Shown one piece after another: positions 27,284 to 38,088 of a DNA stretch of 64,000 bases. The notes under the pieces are model-generated. The model was not told the origin of the DNA and did no database searches. It saw only the letters and a program-made list of their open reading frames with translations. The translations under genes were made by a program, and so were the position numbers. Positions within the stretch are counted from its first letter, which is position 1, and every line of letters starts with the position of its first letter. Origin of the DNA: Desulfosoma caldarium (GTDB taxonomy: Bacteria > Desulfobacterota > Syntrophobacteria > Syntrophobacterales > DSM-9756); NCBI RefSeq assembly GCF_003751385.1, contig NZ_RJVA01000009.1:62001-126000 (forward strand), read 5' to 3'.

Positions 27284-27577
27284 ATGTTCACGAAGGTGCT
27301 CTTGTTCAAAATCGTGCTGCCCTTGGTCATCGGGGCTATAGCGCTGCGGCTGGCTCCTTTTTCGTGGGCACGACGCATACGCGCTAAGATTCGGTTTGGC
27401 ACCGTCGTGCGCCGCGCCTTGATCCCTCTTCTTTGCCTGGGAGCGCTGGCCTATGGCGCCGACTACGTAATCAATAAGTTTGCTTATGACAAAGAACAAT
27501 CCCGAATCCAGCGGCAAGGCGGTCGAAGGGGAACGCTGCCACTGCCCGATCATGGAAGGCCTTTGCGCTCTCCATGA
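27284..27577 (+). CDS. Small membrane protein
   Basis: 97 residues from the ATG at 27284 behind GAGGTGACC. Two hydrophobic spans (VLLFKIVLPLVIGAIALRL and ALIPLLCLGALAYGADYVI) are separated by a basic loop, giving a hairpin with both ends likely in the same compartment. The last 20 residues are Arg/Pro-rich and low quality. A GTG at 27239 would add 15 residues. No family recognised. Confidence 0.5.
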   Translation: MFTKVLLFKIVLPLVIGAIALRLAPFSWARRIRAKIRFGTVVRRALIPLLCLGALAYGADYVINKFAYDKEQSRIQRQGGRRGTLPLPDHGRPLRSP

Positions 27578-27632
27578 TCTCCACTCCTGTGGGCAAATTC
27601 ATGGGCTGCTGCTAAGTTTGGTCCACGAATGA
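27486..27632 (+). CDS. Possible small cysteine-rich protein
   Basis: A 48-residue ORF starting MTKNNPESSGKAVEGERCHC and holding four cysteines (CHC, then single Cys at about 27 and 35) and several His. It overlaps the end of the membrane-protein gene in another frame and the 3' end of the acyltransferase gene by 21 bases. No strong ribosome site. It might be a metal-binding peptide or chance. Confidence 0.25.
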   Translation: MTKNNPESSGKAVEGERCHCPIMEGLCALHDLHSCGQIHGLLLSLVHE

Positions 27633-28310
27633 AGGCACGCCCCGACAGAGCGTGGCCCCGAAGGGCACCCACTGCGGCGCGGATTCCGGTCCAAAGGTCA
27701 CATCTCGGATCAGAGCCATGGCGTCTAGGTGCCGGCGATCTCCTTTTTCCACCAGAACGGGCTCTCCAAAGGCCACTCGAAGGCGGCGCCGGCCGGCCAC
27801 TATATTCCTCCAATCCTTTCGAAAACCTCCCCAGATGCCGTGAAGGCGAATGGGCAGCACCACGAAGGAGCCGTGTTTGGCAAAAAACCGGACAGCCCCC
27901 AGATCCTGCCCCATGCGCCCGTCGCTGGACACGCAGCCTTCAGGAAAGAGAAAGTACACATTGCCTTGGCGAAGACCTCGAATCACCCGGCGCACCACGG
28001 AACGCTCGCGAATGTTAACACATCCCAGGCGATTCATGAACCAGCGCTTCCATGGGCGGTCAAAGAGTTCACGCTTGCCGAGAAAAGTCACCGTACCCAG
28101 GTCTCGCAACACGTGAAATTCGAGAACGGCACATATAAACATGGGATCCCACGCGCTGATATGGTTGGCCACAAGAAGGAGGCCCTTATTCTCCTCCCTG
28201 GCCTTGCCTGCCGCCTTGGCAACGTTTTCCACACCGCTCACCTGGGGAGCCAGGAACCATCGATACGGTGGGCGCACCATAGCCCACAGGGCCAGTTGAT
28301 AGGGATTCAT
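27612..28310 (-). CDS. PlsC-type 1-acyl-glycerol-3-phosphate acyltransferase
   Basis: 232 residues. The acyltransferase motif I (NHISAWD, the His-x4-Asp pair) and motif III (FPEGCVSSDG) are clear, with a hydrophobic N-terminal helix for membrane association. Family members acylate lysophosphatidic acid or related lysolipids. AAAGGAGGTGCGGCAC directly before the ATG at 28310 sets the start; the frame further upstream is unused. It is 170 bases downstream of a minus-strand gene series (mucR-type, nth, Nudix, zinc protein). Confidence 0.87.
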   Translation of the reverse strand: MNPYQLALWAMVRPPYRWFLAPQVSGVENVAKAAGKAREENKGLLLVANHISAWDPMFICAVLEFHVLRDLGTVTFLGKRELFDRPWKRWFMNRLGCVNIRERSVVRRVIRGLRQGNVYFLFPEGCVSSDGRMGQDLGAVRFFAKHGSFVVLPIRLHGIWGGFRKDWRNIVAGRRRLRVAFGEPVLVEKGDRRHLDAMALIRDVTFGPESAPQWVPFGATLCRGVPSFVDQT

Positions 28311-28480
28311 GTGCCGCACCTCCTTTCTCGCGAACCCTTCGGCGGAAGGCGCGCGGTGCCTTCTCCTTCCATGTCCGCTATACAAAAGGTCGGCACAAGG
28401 GGCACAAATCGTGAGCTTTTTTTGCCAAGGACGTTTCCGGCGCCGCGCCTATTCAAGTCCCTTCAAGAATGGCAGCACGT

Positions 28481-28918
28481 TCAGGTGCGAGCGGCTTTGC
28501 GCCATCCCTGCCCTTTTAGAATAAGCACCTCTTCTTGGCGGCGTCGCACGATCTGGCGAATGTATTCCTTGAGGTCGGTTCGCTTGAGCGGTTCCAATTC
28601 TTCATGAAGGCGGGTGCTGGATTCCAGGTCTTTGGGCGTCAGACCGTACCAGCTGCAGTAGTCTTGGTCGAAGATCTCTTCGGGCGAGTAGTCTTTTCGG
28701 CCGAGGCGTTGTCCCAAGTAAAACCGAGCCGCTTCCATGTCGTATTCTAGAATCCAACCACCGTCTTTGACCATGCTCCTCTCATCCCATGGAGCCGAGA
28801 CGGCGCATTGAGGGCAGTACAGATGCACCAAGACCTCTTCGGGCAGAATACTGTCCCGATGAAAGATATAAGCCTCTTCTCGCCCACACTCACACGGCCT
28901 CTTTTGATGCAAACACAT
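28481..28918 (-). CDS. Hypothetical zinc-ribbon-like protein
   Basis: 145 residues. The N-terminus has CLHQKRPCECG and YCPQC, enough to form a zinc site; the rest is helical with a Tyr/Asp-rich middle (FDQDYCSWYGLTPKDLESS) and a basic tail. I chose the ATG at 28918 (behind GGGAG) because the longer frame runs into the Nudix gene, 14 bases upstream. Probably cotranscribed with the Nudix and nth genes. Family unknown to me. Confidence 0.65.
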   Translation of the reverse strand: MCLHQKRPCECGREEAYIFHRDSILPEEVLVHLYCPQCAVSAPWDERSMVKDGGWILEYDMEAARFYLGQRLGRKDYSPEEIFDQDYCSWYGLTPKDLESSTRLHEELEPLKRTDLKEYIRQIVRRRQEEVLILKGQGWRKAART

Positions 28919-28931
28919 GACTTGCTCCCTT

Positions 28932-29330
28932 TTACAGCCCGCCATGTTCGTCCAAAAGCCGACGAGCGAACGGGCGATCTGCCGGCGCCAAGGCGTAACG
29001 ACGCATATCAGCGATGGGTACCCATCGCACATCGGCATGCACCGAGGGACAAATGTGGCCGGAAATCCAGCGAACCTTGTAGGCCATGAGCCGAATTTCT
29101 GCGCGACCGTCGCAGTGGCGACTCTCACCAAAAAACGACACCACTTCCACTCGAATGCCCAGCTCTTCCAGAATTTCTCGGCAAAGGCATTCTTCTAAAG
29201 TTTCCCCCGGTTCCACCGTACCCCCGGGAAATTCCCACAGAAAGGCCAGCGCGTCGGAGGACGGCCTCTGGGCCAAAAGGACGCACCCGTCCTGCTCAAG
29301 GATTGCTGCCGTCACTGTCTTTTGCATCAT
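28932..29330 (-). CDS. MutT-type Nudix hydrolase
   Basis: 132 residues with a complete Nudix box (GGTVEPGETLEECLCREILEELG, shown in part: REILEEL), preceded by LWEFPGG. The N-terminus QKTVTAAILEQDGCVLLAQR is typical of MutT/CTP pyrophosphohydrolase-like proteins that remove oxidised or non-canonical nucleotides. Six bases separate it from nth upstream, linking two genome-maintenance genes in an operon. I chose the ATG at 29330 over a TTG 6 bases earlier. Confidence 0.88.
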   Translation of the reverse strand: MMQKTVTAAILEQDGCVLLAQRPSSDALAFLWEFPGGTVEPGETLEECLCREILEELGIRVEVVSFFGESRHCDGRAEIRLMAYKVRWISGHICPSVHADVRWVPIADMRRYALAPADRPFARRLLDEHGGL

Positions 29331-29336
29331 GCCCAA

Positions 29337-29984
29337 TCAAGTTCCCCGCCCCGTCTGTTGAGCATAGTCGCAGTCATCGGCAAGGGGGCACCGGCTGCAC
29401 AAAGGTTTGCGCGCCGTGCAGATCATGCGTCCATGCTGGATCATGGCATTGCTGAACCAGGTCCATTGAGCGCGAGGTACCATTTCCATGAGCCGCCTTT
29501 CCACGGCTTCGGGCGTCTTTTCATCAACGATGCCCAACCGCTGGGACACTCTGAGCACGTGCGTATCGACGGCCACGCCTTCCTGAATGCCGTAAGCGTT
29601 TCCCAAAACCATGGCCGCCGTCTTGCGCCCGACGCCGGGAAGCCGCACCAAGGCTTCCATGGTTCGCGGCACTTCCCCGCCGTGCTTTTCCACGACCTCT
29701 TGAGCACACGCTCGAACAGCCTTGGCCTTGTTGCGGTAGTATCCCGTTGAGCGAACCATCTGTTCCAGGCTTTCCAGAGGTTCCGCCGCAAGAGCTTGCG
29801 GCGTCGGGCAGCGCTCAAACAGGGTTCGAGTCACTTGATTGACCCGCTCGTCGGTGCACTGGGCCGAAAGGATCACCGCAATGAGCAGCTCAAAGGGGTT
29901 TCGAAAGTTTAAAGCCAAGGACGCATGGGGATAATGGCGTTCCAGTGTACGGAGGATGCCCTGGATCCGAGCTTCGCTCTCCAT
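29337..29984 (-). CDS. nth: Endonuclease III
   Basis: 215 residues. A bifunctional DNA glycosylase/AP lyase for oxidised pyrimidines in base excision repair. Helix-hairpin-helix LPGVGRKTA with the lyase Lys, then VDTHVLR with the catalytic Asp, and a C-terminal [4Fe-4S] set of four Cys in the order C-x6-C-x2-C-x5-C (CTARKPLCSRCPLADDC). Length and motif order match E. coli Nth. It lies between the MucR-type regulator (45-base gap) and the Nudix gene. Confidence 0.95.
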   Translation of the reverse strand: MESEARIQGILRTLERHYPHASLALNFRNPFELLIAVILSAQCTDERVNQVTRTLFERCPTPQALAAEPLESLEQMVRSTGYYRNKAKAVRACAQEVVEKHGGEVPRTMEALVRLPGVGRKTAAMVLGNAYGIQEGVAVDTHVLRVSQRLGIVDEKTPEAVERRLMEMVPRAQWTWFSNAMIQHGRMICTARKPLCSRCPLADDCDYAQQTGRGT

Positions 29985-30029
29985 GATGCCATGGCTCCTT
30001 GAGGCCTTTTCTACACCGAACGAAATGGC

Positions 30030-30497
30030 CTAGGAGGATTTCTTCCTTCGCCGTTCCTGATAGATTTTTAGATTTTCAGGAATTCCTCGCACTTTAGCCG
30101 CTTCGCTGCGAGCTCGCGTCACCACTTTGGCAGCCAGGGAATCCTTCAGGCGGAACCCCCATTTTTTCTTGTATTCCCGCGGTGTCATGCCGTGGCTTTT
30201 GAGATGGTTGGCCGTGATCTGACGAAATTGAGCCCCGCATTCCAGGCAGACCACGCTGTTTTCGCCGATGGACTCATACGGCCCTTTACCCAACGCCGCC
30301 GGCTTGTTCGAAGCGATGCTCTTAGCCATCTCCTGCACCTGTTCCGTTCCCGGGGCAACCTCCTCCACCGCAGCAAGCTCTTGAAGCACTTTGTAAATTC
30401 TTCTCAAAGATTCCTCGATTTCCTCTGTGGACATCACGCCGGCCGAAGCTTGAGCTGCCACGATCTGTCCACACATTTCCCAGAGCCTTTTACTCAT
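30030..30497 (-). CDS. MucR/Ros-family transcriptional regulator
   Basis: 155 residues. The C-terminal half is the Ros/MucR domain: VVCLECGAQFRQITANHLKSH (a CxxC...H...H prokaryotic zinc finger) and GMTPREYKKKWG. The N-terminal half is helical and probably mediates oligomerisation. MucR proteins bind AT-rich DNA and often silence genes. The ATG at 30497 follows GGAGGTGAGGCGC. The 280 bases upstream are AT-rich compared with the window, as expected for a self-regulating silencer. Confidence 0.9.
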   Translation of the reverse strand: MSKRLWEMCGQIVAAQASAGVMSTEEIEESLRRIYKVLQELAAVEEVAPGTEQVQEMAKSIASNKPAALGKGPYESIGENSVVCLECGAQFRQITANHLKSHGMTPREYKKKWGFRLKDSLAAKVVTRARSEAAKVRGIPENLKIYQERRRKKSS

Positions 30498-30775
30498 GCG
30501 CCTCACCTCCACGTTTTTTTAAAGTTAAAAGCTTCGCTGTTCATTAAATAGATACATAAATTGCATGAACACAACAAGAGTTTTCTTGGCTACTCTTCCA
30601 TAAATGCTATATTTGTGGCGCCCTCAAAAGGTGGTTAAAGATGGGTGTGAACACTTCATTTGCGCCCGAGCTTGTTCGAGGTGGCTGACGTGGCCATAGA
30701 TCGCGTCGAAAGAAATGTTACCGCCAGAAAGCAGGGCCGGTTTCCAGACCACTTGATGCGACGGGTTCTGTAGGT

Positions 30776-31403
30776 TGGCGGCTTTTTTTTTCGATGGCTG
30801 CCTCCGCCCACAACCCTGTTCATGATGCTCGAAAGGATGAAAGCCCTCTAGGAAAAGGACGAAGGTGGTATCATCCATGACGCGCGGGTTTCGCGGCAGC
30901 ATATGAGCGCTCACGTGGCTCTTGGGATCATGGCGGCGGAAGATCGACGATTTCTTAAGCACCGGGGCTTTGATATTGAATCCATCGAGAGGGCTTGGGA
31001 AGACCATCAAAAGGGCAGGCCTTTGCCTGGTGCCAGCACGATCTCGGAACAAACCGCCAAGAACCTTTTTCTCTGGCCGGGGCGAAGTGGGGTGCGAAAA
31101 TTCTTTGAGGCCGTTTTGACCGTCGGCATCGAAACGCTCTGGCCGAAAAAAAGGATTTTGGAGATCTATGTCAATACGGCGCAGATGGACCTTGCCTCTT
31201 TAACGTTGGCGCTTCGGCCCGCGTCTCATTTTCAAACAACCCCTCAGATCGATCAGAAAACTGTCGCCTCGCACGCGGCCATGCCCCCCTACCTCAAAAG
31301 GATTTCTGCCGCATAGCCTTCGGCTTAGGTGGCGCGCCAAGCGGCCTGGATTCTCCGGCTGATGGTGGAAATGGAAAAAGCCTTTGGCGTGCAAAGCTTC
31401 TGA
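30776..31403 (+). pseudogene. mtgA: Monofunctional peptidoglycan transglycosylase, decayed
   Basis: Fragments in order match MtgA, the GT51 glycan polymerase: RWLPPPTTLFMMLERMKAL, a TAG at 30849-30851, then ALGIMAAEDRRFLKHRGFDI, GASTISEQTAKNLFLWPGRS, and in another frame VARQAAWILRLMVEMEKAFG to a TGA at 31401. The catalytic Glu (AAED) survives, but the stop, a frameshift near 31300 and a degenerate segment after ILEIYVNTAQMD show loss of function. The N-terminal membrane anchor is cut short. Another transglycosylase elsewhere must supply this activity. Confidence 0.75.
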
Positions 31404-31440
31404 CAGAACAAAGCCACGCAAGCCTTTAAGCGCAGAGGCT

Positions 31441-31782
31441 TCATGCCTCCACGTGCCCCAACAAACGCATCCGTTCGTGAGCGGCCTCTTCGCGTTCCCT
31501 TTCCAGCCGGTACCGTAGCTCTCTCAGTTCATGAAGACGCTGCGTCAGAGCCTCTTCGGCCTCTGAGTCCTTTGACTCGCCTTCACGAAGCGCCTGCAGG
31601 CGGCTCTTCACCGCGTCCGCTTCCTTTTTGACCTCGAGAATTTTTTGCATCACGGCCTGTTCCCGATGGGTCAGCACCGAGGACCGCTCTCGACACGTGT
31701 AGGGCCTGCCCGAACTATCAACGGGAGTCGGGCATCCATTTTCGTCCACTGTGTGCAGAAATTTTTTGACTTCCCTTTCCAT
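31441..31782 (-). CDS. Coiled-coil hypothetical protein
   Basis: 113 residues from the ATG at 31782, behind GAGGAGGGTGTC. The N-terminus (MEREVKKFLHTVDENGCPTP, then YTCRERSSVLTHREQ) has two cysteines; from about residue 45 it is a continuous charged coiled coil rich in Arg and Glu. No family recognised. It stands alone. Confidence 0.6.
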   Translation of the reverse strand: MEREVKKFLHTVDENGCPTPVDSSGRPYTCRERSSVLTHREQAVMQKILEVKKEADAVKSRLQALREGESKDSEAEEALTQRLHELRELRYRLEREREEAAHERMRLLGHVEA

Positions 31783-32059
31783 GACACCCTCCTCAATGCA
31801 CCGCATAAACCGCGATGCCCAAATGGCCCGGCTTCGACCCTGTACCCCTGTACCTGGGCCCCAAAAAGCGCATTCGGACCTGACGTTATCTTGCTCTTAT
31901 AATTAAGCATGCATGGCGCGGGCGTCATCGGCCCCCCGGCGTCTTTGGCAAAAAAGACACTCAAAAGGAGGGCGCTTCAAGTAACCTCTGGGGAATTTCT
32001 CAGGCTCGCGCCCTGCATCGAGCCTCGTGGTTGGGCGTGCCGGCTTTTGGAAAGGAACG

Positions 32060-32923
32060 TCACAAGCCTTGAGAAGACGAGGGTTCTTTGAGCAAGAGGC
32101 GATGAGCCTCGGCTACGCGGTGCGCATGGTCCTGAAAAAGGACTTTGTCTTTTTCGGGCCACGCTTTGAGAAATTCCGCATCGACACACCCCTGCGTTTC
32201 GGCCTCCTCGCGCAAGGCCAGAGCCACCAGGTGCCCTTGCACCCGATGGCTGCAAGCCCGAGAACAACTCTGGCACTGAAGGCATACCCATGGGGCTGGC
32301 GACATCATGGCCTCTCCACCATAGCCCAGAAGCGCAGAACGAACCAGCACCAAAGGATCCAGCACGGATCGGTCAACGCATACGGGACAGGCGTTGCTGC
32401 ATTCCCCACAGGCAAAGCAGGAAGCCAGGTGCGTGTCATGGCCGTGAAATTGCGTAAAGCTTTTCCACGAAAGAGAGGCGGAGGCGGTTTTTTCCCTCTG
32501 TTTCCCCGCAATCCTCTGCGTGGTCTCATCAAGCATGTTGCGCACCACAGTGGCCCGCTCGCGATAAAAGCGCGCCTGGAGATGGCGCCTTTTTTCGAAC
32601 AATTCTCCAGAAACCACCCCTTCGCGCACGGCTTCCCAGCGCAGGAAGGCGATGAGGACCGAAGGCTTCACCGTCATGGGACACACGTGGGTACACCTGC
32701 GGCATTCCAGACACTGCCAAAGATCAGGCAACCGCAATAGATCCTCCATCAAACCCAGATTGGCCATCCACACGAGCCGCCTGGGGTCCAGCCCACGGGT
32801 GGCTCGATTCACAGGGCATTCCACCGCGCAGGACCCGCAGGTAAAACACAGATTGATTTCAGCTCGAACCGCTTGATTAATCCAACGACGATGCCACGCT
32901 CTCGGTTGAATGGCGGCTTTCAT
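32060..32923 (-). CDS. Duplicated HdrC-like [4Fe-4S] dicluster protein
   Basis: 287 residues with four CxxCxxCxxxC motifs: CFTCGSCAVECP (about 26), CLECRRCTHVCP (about 70), then CFACGECSNACP (about 170) and CLQCQSCSRACS (about 215). Each pair, with the helices between, equals one HdrC unit, so the protein is a head-to-tail duplication able to hold four [4Fe-4S] clusters. HdrC passes electrons to HdrB in heterodisulfide-reductase-type complexes; none of HdrA, HdrB or a flavin partner is adjacent. The ATG at 32923 follows AAAGGAGGCGTT. It is soluble, with no CCG domain. Confidence 0.85.
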   Translation of the reverse strand: MKAAIQPRAWHRRWINQAVRAEINLCFTCGSCAVECPVNRATRGLDPRRLVWMANLGLMEDLLRLPDLWQCLECRRCTHVCPMTVKPSVLIAFLRWEAVREGVVSGELFEKRRHLQARFYRERATVVRNMLDETTQRIAGKQREKTASASLSWKSFTQFHGHDTHLASCFACGECSNACPVCVDRSVLDPLVLVRSALLGYGGEAMMSPAPWVCLQCQSCSRACSHRVQGHLVALALREEAETQGCVDAEFLKAWPEKDKVLFQDHAHRVAEAHRLLLKEPSSSQGL

Positions 32924-33070
32924 AACGCCTCCTTTGTCGCCCATTGGCTTCTGCACACGGCCACCTTTCCCATATTATCGATTCATAACGCACATTAATC
33001 CACATGACAAAATCTGTTTTTTCACAAACAAACGATCCCTCTCATTTGTTTCGCGCCATGCTGTGGCCCC

Positions 33071-33100
33071 TTGACAGAGGCGGGCGGGAGTCTGTTATGA
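33071..33100 (+). promoter_or_regulatory. Possible sigma-70 promoter of uvrB
   Basis: A consensus TTGACA (33071-33076) is followed after 17-18 bases by GTTATGA, a poor -10. It lies about 40 bases before the uvrB ATG. I saw no LexA-type palindrome. Confidence 0.4.
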
Positions 33101-33137
33101 GCTGCATGTCCGTATTGCACTGAGGAGAAGTTCAAAG

Positions 33138-35144
<2,007 letters not shown>

Positions 35145-35155
35145 GAGGCTGTCCG

Positions 35156-35178
35156 AAAAGGCGGATCTGGGCCTTTTT
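35156..35178 (+). terminator. Probable terminator of uvrB
   Basis: AAAAGGC (35156-35162) can pair with GCCTTTT (35171-35177), ending in T residues, 12 bases after the uvrB stop. The stem is short, so efficiency is uncertain. Confidence 0.55.
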
Positions 35179-35414
35179 GCTTTCACCTTCCTACACGTGC
35201 GCGTCCCAAAGCAGCCGAATCGAACTTTTATTCAAGCTCTGGCTTTCTCTAAGAAACCCTTTCTAGGAGCGGCGTCAGCCTCGAGATCTTATCGCTCCGT
35301 GCCGCCCTGGAAAACACGCCAACAGCCCGCGAGCCCGTAAACTCCTTCGAGGCCGCTTCTCCGAAAACTGACGAATGACTCCTGCGGCACAAATCAAAAT
35401 TTGACCCCCGGCAG

Positions 35415-36362
35415 CTACGCTCCTTCGGGAACCTTGTAGCCGAAGTGCTTTTCGAACCGATCGCAAAAGGCCTTCCAATGAAAATGATGTTCCTGCGTGC
35501 CGTGGTGTTCCACGGCAAAGGATGCGGCCACACTGCCCATATGGCAGCAAACGGTCGGCTCTTGCTTCATGGCCAGTCCCTTGAGCAACCCTGCGCGATA
35601 GGCATCTCCGGCTCCCGTAGGATCCACGACCTCGGTGGGCGTGACGGCCGGAATGAAAATCTTGTCTTCACGTACCTGAAGCAGGCTGCCCTCAGGCCCT
35701 TGGGTGGTGATGATCATCTCCACTCGAGACGCCAGGTCCGAAAGCTGCCAGTTGGTGAGCTTGAGAAAATGGCTCAGCTCATAATCGTTCGAGATGAAGC
35801 ACAGGGCGCCGTCCACGGCTTCGGCGATCTCTTCCCCACTCCAAATGTTCAGGCTTTGTCCGGGATCGAATACGAAGGGCACACCACCACTTCTGCAGCG
35901 CCGAGCCAACTCCGACATATCGGTTTTATTGCCAGGGCCTATGTGGACCAGGGTTGAGTGCGCGCCATCGTTCAGAGGCGGCAGATCCGCGGGAAAAGCC
36001 ATGGCACCGGGATTGAATGCGGTGATCTGATTGTCGTTTTGATCCGTGGTGATGTAGGCTCCGGCCGTGAGCACGCCGGCGATGCGCTTGATCCATTGCG
36101 TGCGCAGCCCGTGATGGCGCAGCCACCGCTCGTAACGTTCAAAATCGTCCCCCGCCGTTGCGACAATCCAGGGGCTTTCCTGCAGCAAACTCAAGGTGTA
36201 GGCTATGTTGCCTGCCGTCCCTCCAAACTTTTCCACTAGCCCGTTGATGTTGAAACACACGTTGAGCACGTGGATTTTGCTGGGCAGTATGTGGTCCGCA
36301 AAATATCCTGGAAATGTCATGATGCGATCGTAGGCCAACGATCCGCTAATGTAGATGTTCAC
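35415..36362 (-). CDS. PfkB-family carbohydrate/nucleoside kinase
   Basis: 315 residues, ribokinase fold. The PfkB signature 2 with the catalytic Asp is clear (VVDPTGAGDAYRAGLLKG), and the N-terminus MNIYISGSLAYDRIMTFPGY and GGTAGNIAYTLSLL form the substrate pocket. Relatives annotated as adenosine kinases share this start, so adenosine or a sugar is the likely substrate; sequence alone does not decide. Start codon and length are usual. It is separate from uvrB (convergent). Confidence 0.88.
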   Translation of the reverse strand: MNIYISGSLAYDRIMTFPGYFADHILPSKIHVLNVCFNINGLVEKFGGTAGNIAYTLSLLQESPWIVATAGDDFERYERWLRHHGLRTQWIKRIAGVLTAGAYITTDQNDNQITAFNPGAMAFPADLPPLNDGAHSTLVHIGPGNKTDMSELARRCRSGGVPFVFDPGQSLNIWSGEEIAEAVDGALCFISNDYELSHFLKLTNWQLSDLASRVEMIITTQGPEGSLLQVREDKIFIPAVTPTEVVDPTGAGDAYRAGLLKGLAMKQEPTVCCHMGSVAASFAVEHHGTQEHHFHWKAFCDRFEKHFGYKVPEGA

Positions 36363-36416
36363 GGTTGTTTCTCCTCTGCAATGAGATAGACGGTGACCTC
36401 TACCGCCGATTCTTTG

Positions 36417-37868
36417 TTAGCGTTCTTTGGGGCTCGTCCCCATGGCGGCGAAGGGTGCTTTTTTCTTGCCACGCCCGCCGCGCTTCTTGGTTCGAGGCCC
36501 TCTGTTCCTTGCCCTCACAGTTTCCCTTTTGGCCGCCTCCGCTCTTCGTCCTCGAGAGGGCCGGCGCGGGGCGCCCTTGTCGGCTCGATCCGGCACAAAC
36601 CAGTCTTCCTCGGGCCAGATGACGGGAATCTTTTGTCCCAGAAATTTTTCGACGTTTTCCAACGCATACACATCGTCTTCGCCGCACAGGGTGATGGCCT
36701 TGCCTTCCTTGCCGGCGCGGGCCGTTCGGCCGATGCGGTGGACATATTCTTCGGGGTCTTGCGGCACGTCGTAATTGATGACATGCGTCACATCCTCCAC
36801 GTGAAGCCCTCGAGACGCCACATCGGTGGCCACCAAAATGGCGATTTTCCCTCCCTTGAACCGCTCCAGCAATTGCAAACGCCGACTCTGAGGCAGATCC
36901 CCGGTGATGCCTCGCGCGACATAGCCATTGGCCGTAAGTCTTTCGGCAAGCCGCAATGTTCGCACTTTGGTGTTGCAAAAAAGGAGGACGCGGTTCGGCT
37001 TTTCTCTTTCCAAGAGTCCGAGAAGCAGTGAAAATTTTTCGGCTTCAGCCACGTGGAACAGTTCTTGCTTCACCGTCTTTACCACTAGTCTTTCCGGCTC
37101 CACGGCCGTTTCGACCGGAGCGTTCATATACGGGTAGGTAATTTCCAGAACGCGCGGAGAAAGTGTTGCGGAAAAAAGCATACTTTGCCGATAATGATAA
37201 GGGGGAAGACGCTTGAGGATGTACTGAAGGTCCTTGACGAAGCCCATGTCCAACATGCGGTCCGCTTCGTCAATGACCAGCAAAGACACGTGGTCGGTAT
37301 TGATGTGGCCTTGCTTCATGAGGTCGATGAGGCGGCCGGGAGTGGCGATGACAATATGAGCTCCCTGCCGAAGGGCCTGAATCTGTTTTTCGTAGCCGAC
37401 ACCGCCATAGATGGCCGCGAAACGAAAAGGACAATACCGTCCAAGCATTCGCCCGTCGGCCTGAATTTGCAAAGCCAGTTCTCGAGTCGGGGCCAGGACC
37501 AGAGCATGGCATTGGGAAGACAAGGGCTGCTTTTTGAGCAGGTTTTCAAAAATGGTGATGAGAAATACGGCGGTCTTGCCCGATCCCGTTTGGGCCTGTG
37601 CCGCAATGTCTTGGCCTTGGAGCGTCATCGGCAGGGATTTCTCCTGAATCGGCGTGCACCGCACAAAGCCGGCCTCATGCAGCCCCCGAAGCACCAAAGG
37701 CGAAAGATCCAGATCGACAAAGGCCATGCCGGCGGCCAAATCCTCGCGCGCTTTTCTCGGTTCGGGCGTGTCCGGTTCAAGGCGCGAAACCTCGTGAGGC
37801 ACCCTTTCCAGATCACGGCGCCGCCACCAAAGGATTCGTTGGAACAGATCCTTAAGAACCTCGATCAC
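36417..37868 (-). CDS. DEAD-box ATP-dependent RNA helicase
   Basis: About 483 residues. An N-terminal basic/amphipathic stretch is followed by a complete DEAD core: Q motif (GFVRCTPIQEKSLP), AQTGSGKT, PTRELALQI, TPGRLID, DEAD in VIDEADRMLDMGF, SATLS, ATDVASRGLHVEDV and HRIGRTARAGKEG. The C-terminal ~60 residues are Arg/Lys/Gly-rich, typical of RhlE/RhlB-type helicases that bind structured RNA. I chose the GTG at 37868 behind GGAGGC; the frame is open to 37904. Confidence 0.9.
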   Translation of the reverse strand: MIEVLKDLFQRILWWRRRDLERVPHEVSRLEPDTPEPRKAREDLAAGMAFVDLDLSPLVLRGLHEAGFVRCTPIQEKSLPMTLQGQDIAAQAQTGSGKTAVFLITIFENLLKKQPLSSQCHALVLAPTRELALQIQADGRMLGRYCPFRFAAIYGGVGYEKQIQALRQGAHIVIATPGRLIDLMKQGHINTDHVSLLVIDEADRMLDMGFVKDLQYILKRLPPYHYRQSMLFSATLSPRVLEITYPYMNAPVETAVEPERLVVKTVKQELFHVAEAEKFSLLLGLLEREKPNRVLLFCNTKVRTLRLAERLTANGYVARGITGDLPQSRRLQLLERFKGGKIAILVATDVASRGLHVEDVTHVINYDVPQDPEEYVHRIGRTARAGKEGKAITLCGEDDVYALENVEKFLGQKIPVIWPEEDWFVPDRADKGAPRRPSRGRRAEAAKRETVRARNRGPRTKKRGGRGKKKAPFAAMGTSPKER

Positions 37869-38088
37869 GATAAAAAATGCCTCCACAACGCAAAGGCCAA
37901 GCACACCACATTCTTATTGGCCCTCGGGTTAAAACTTGGCACACTCAATGGGACCTTGGCGCCTCGAGTCTATACCAAAAGGCCGAAGCCACGGCAAATG
38001 ACAGAACAACATTTTGAAGGCGTTTGGGGAATTTTTTTTCGATTCCATGGAAAATGTTTTGAAAAAGCCGAGAAAGGAGGCGGCCCAC

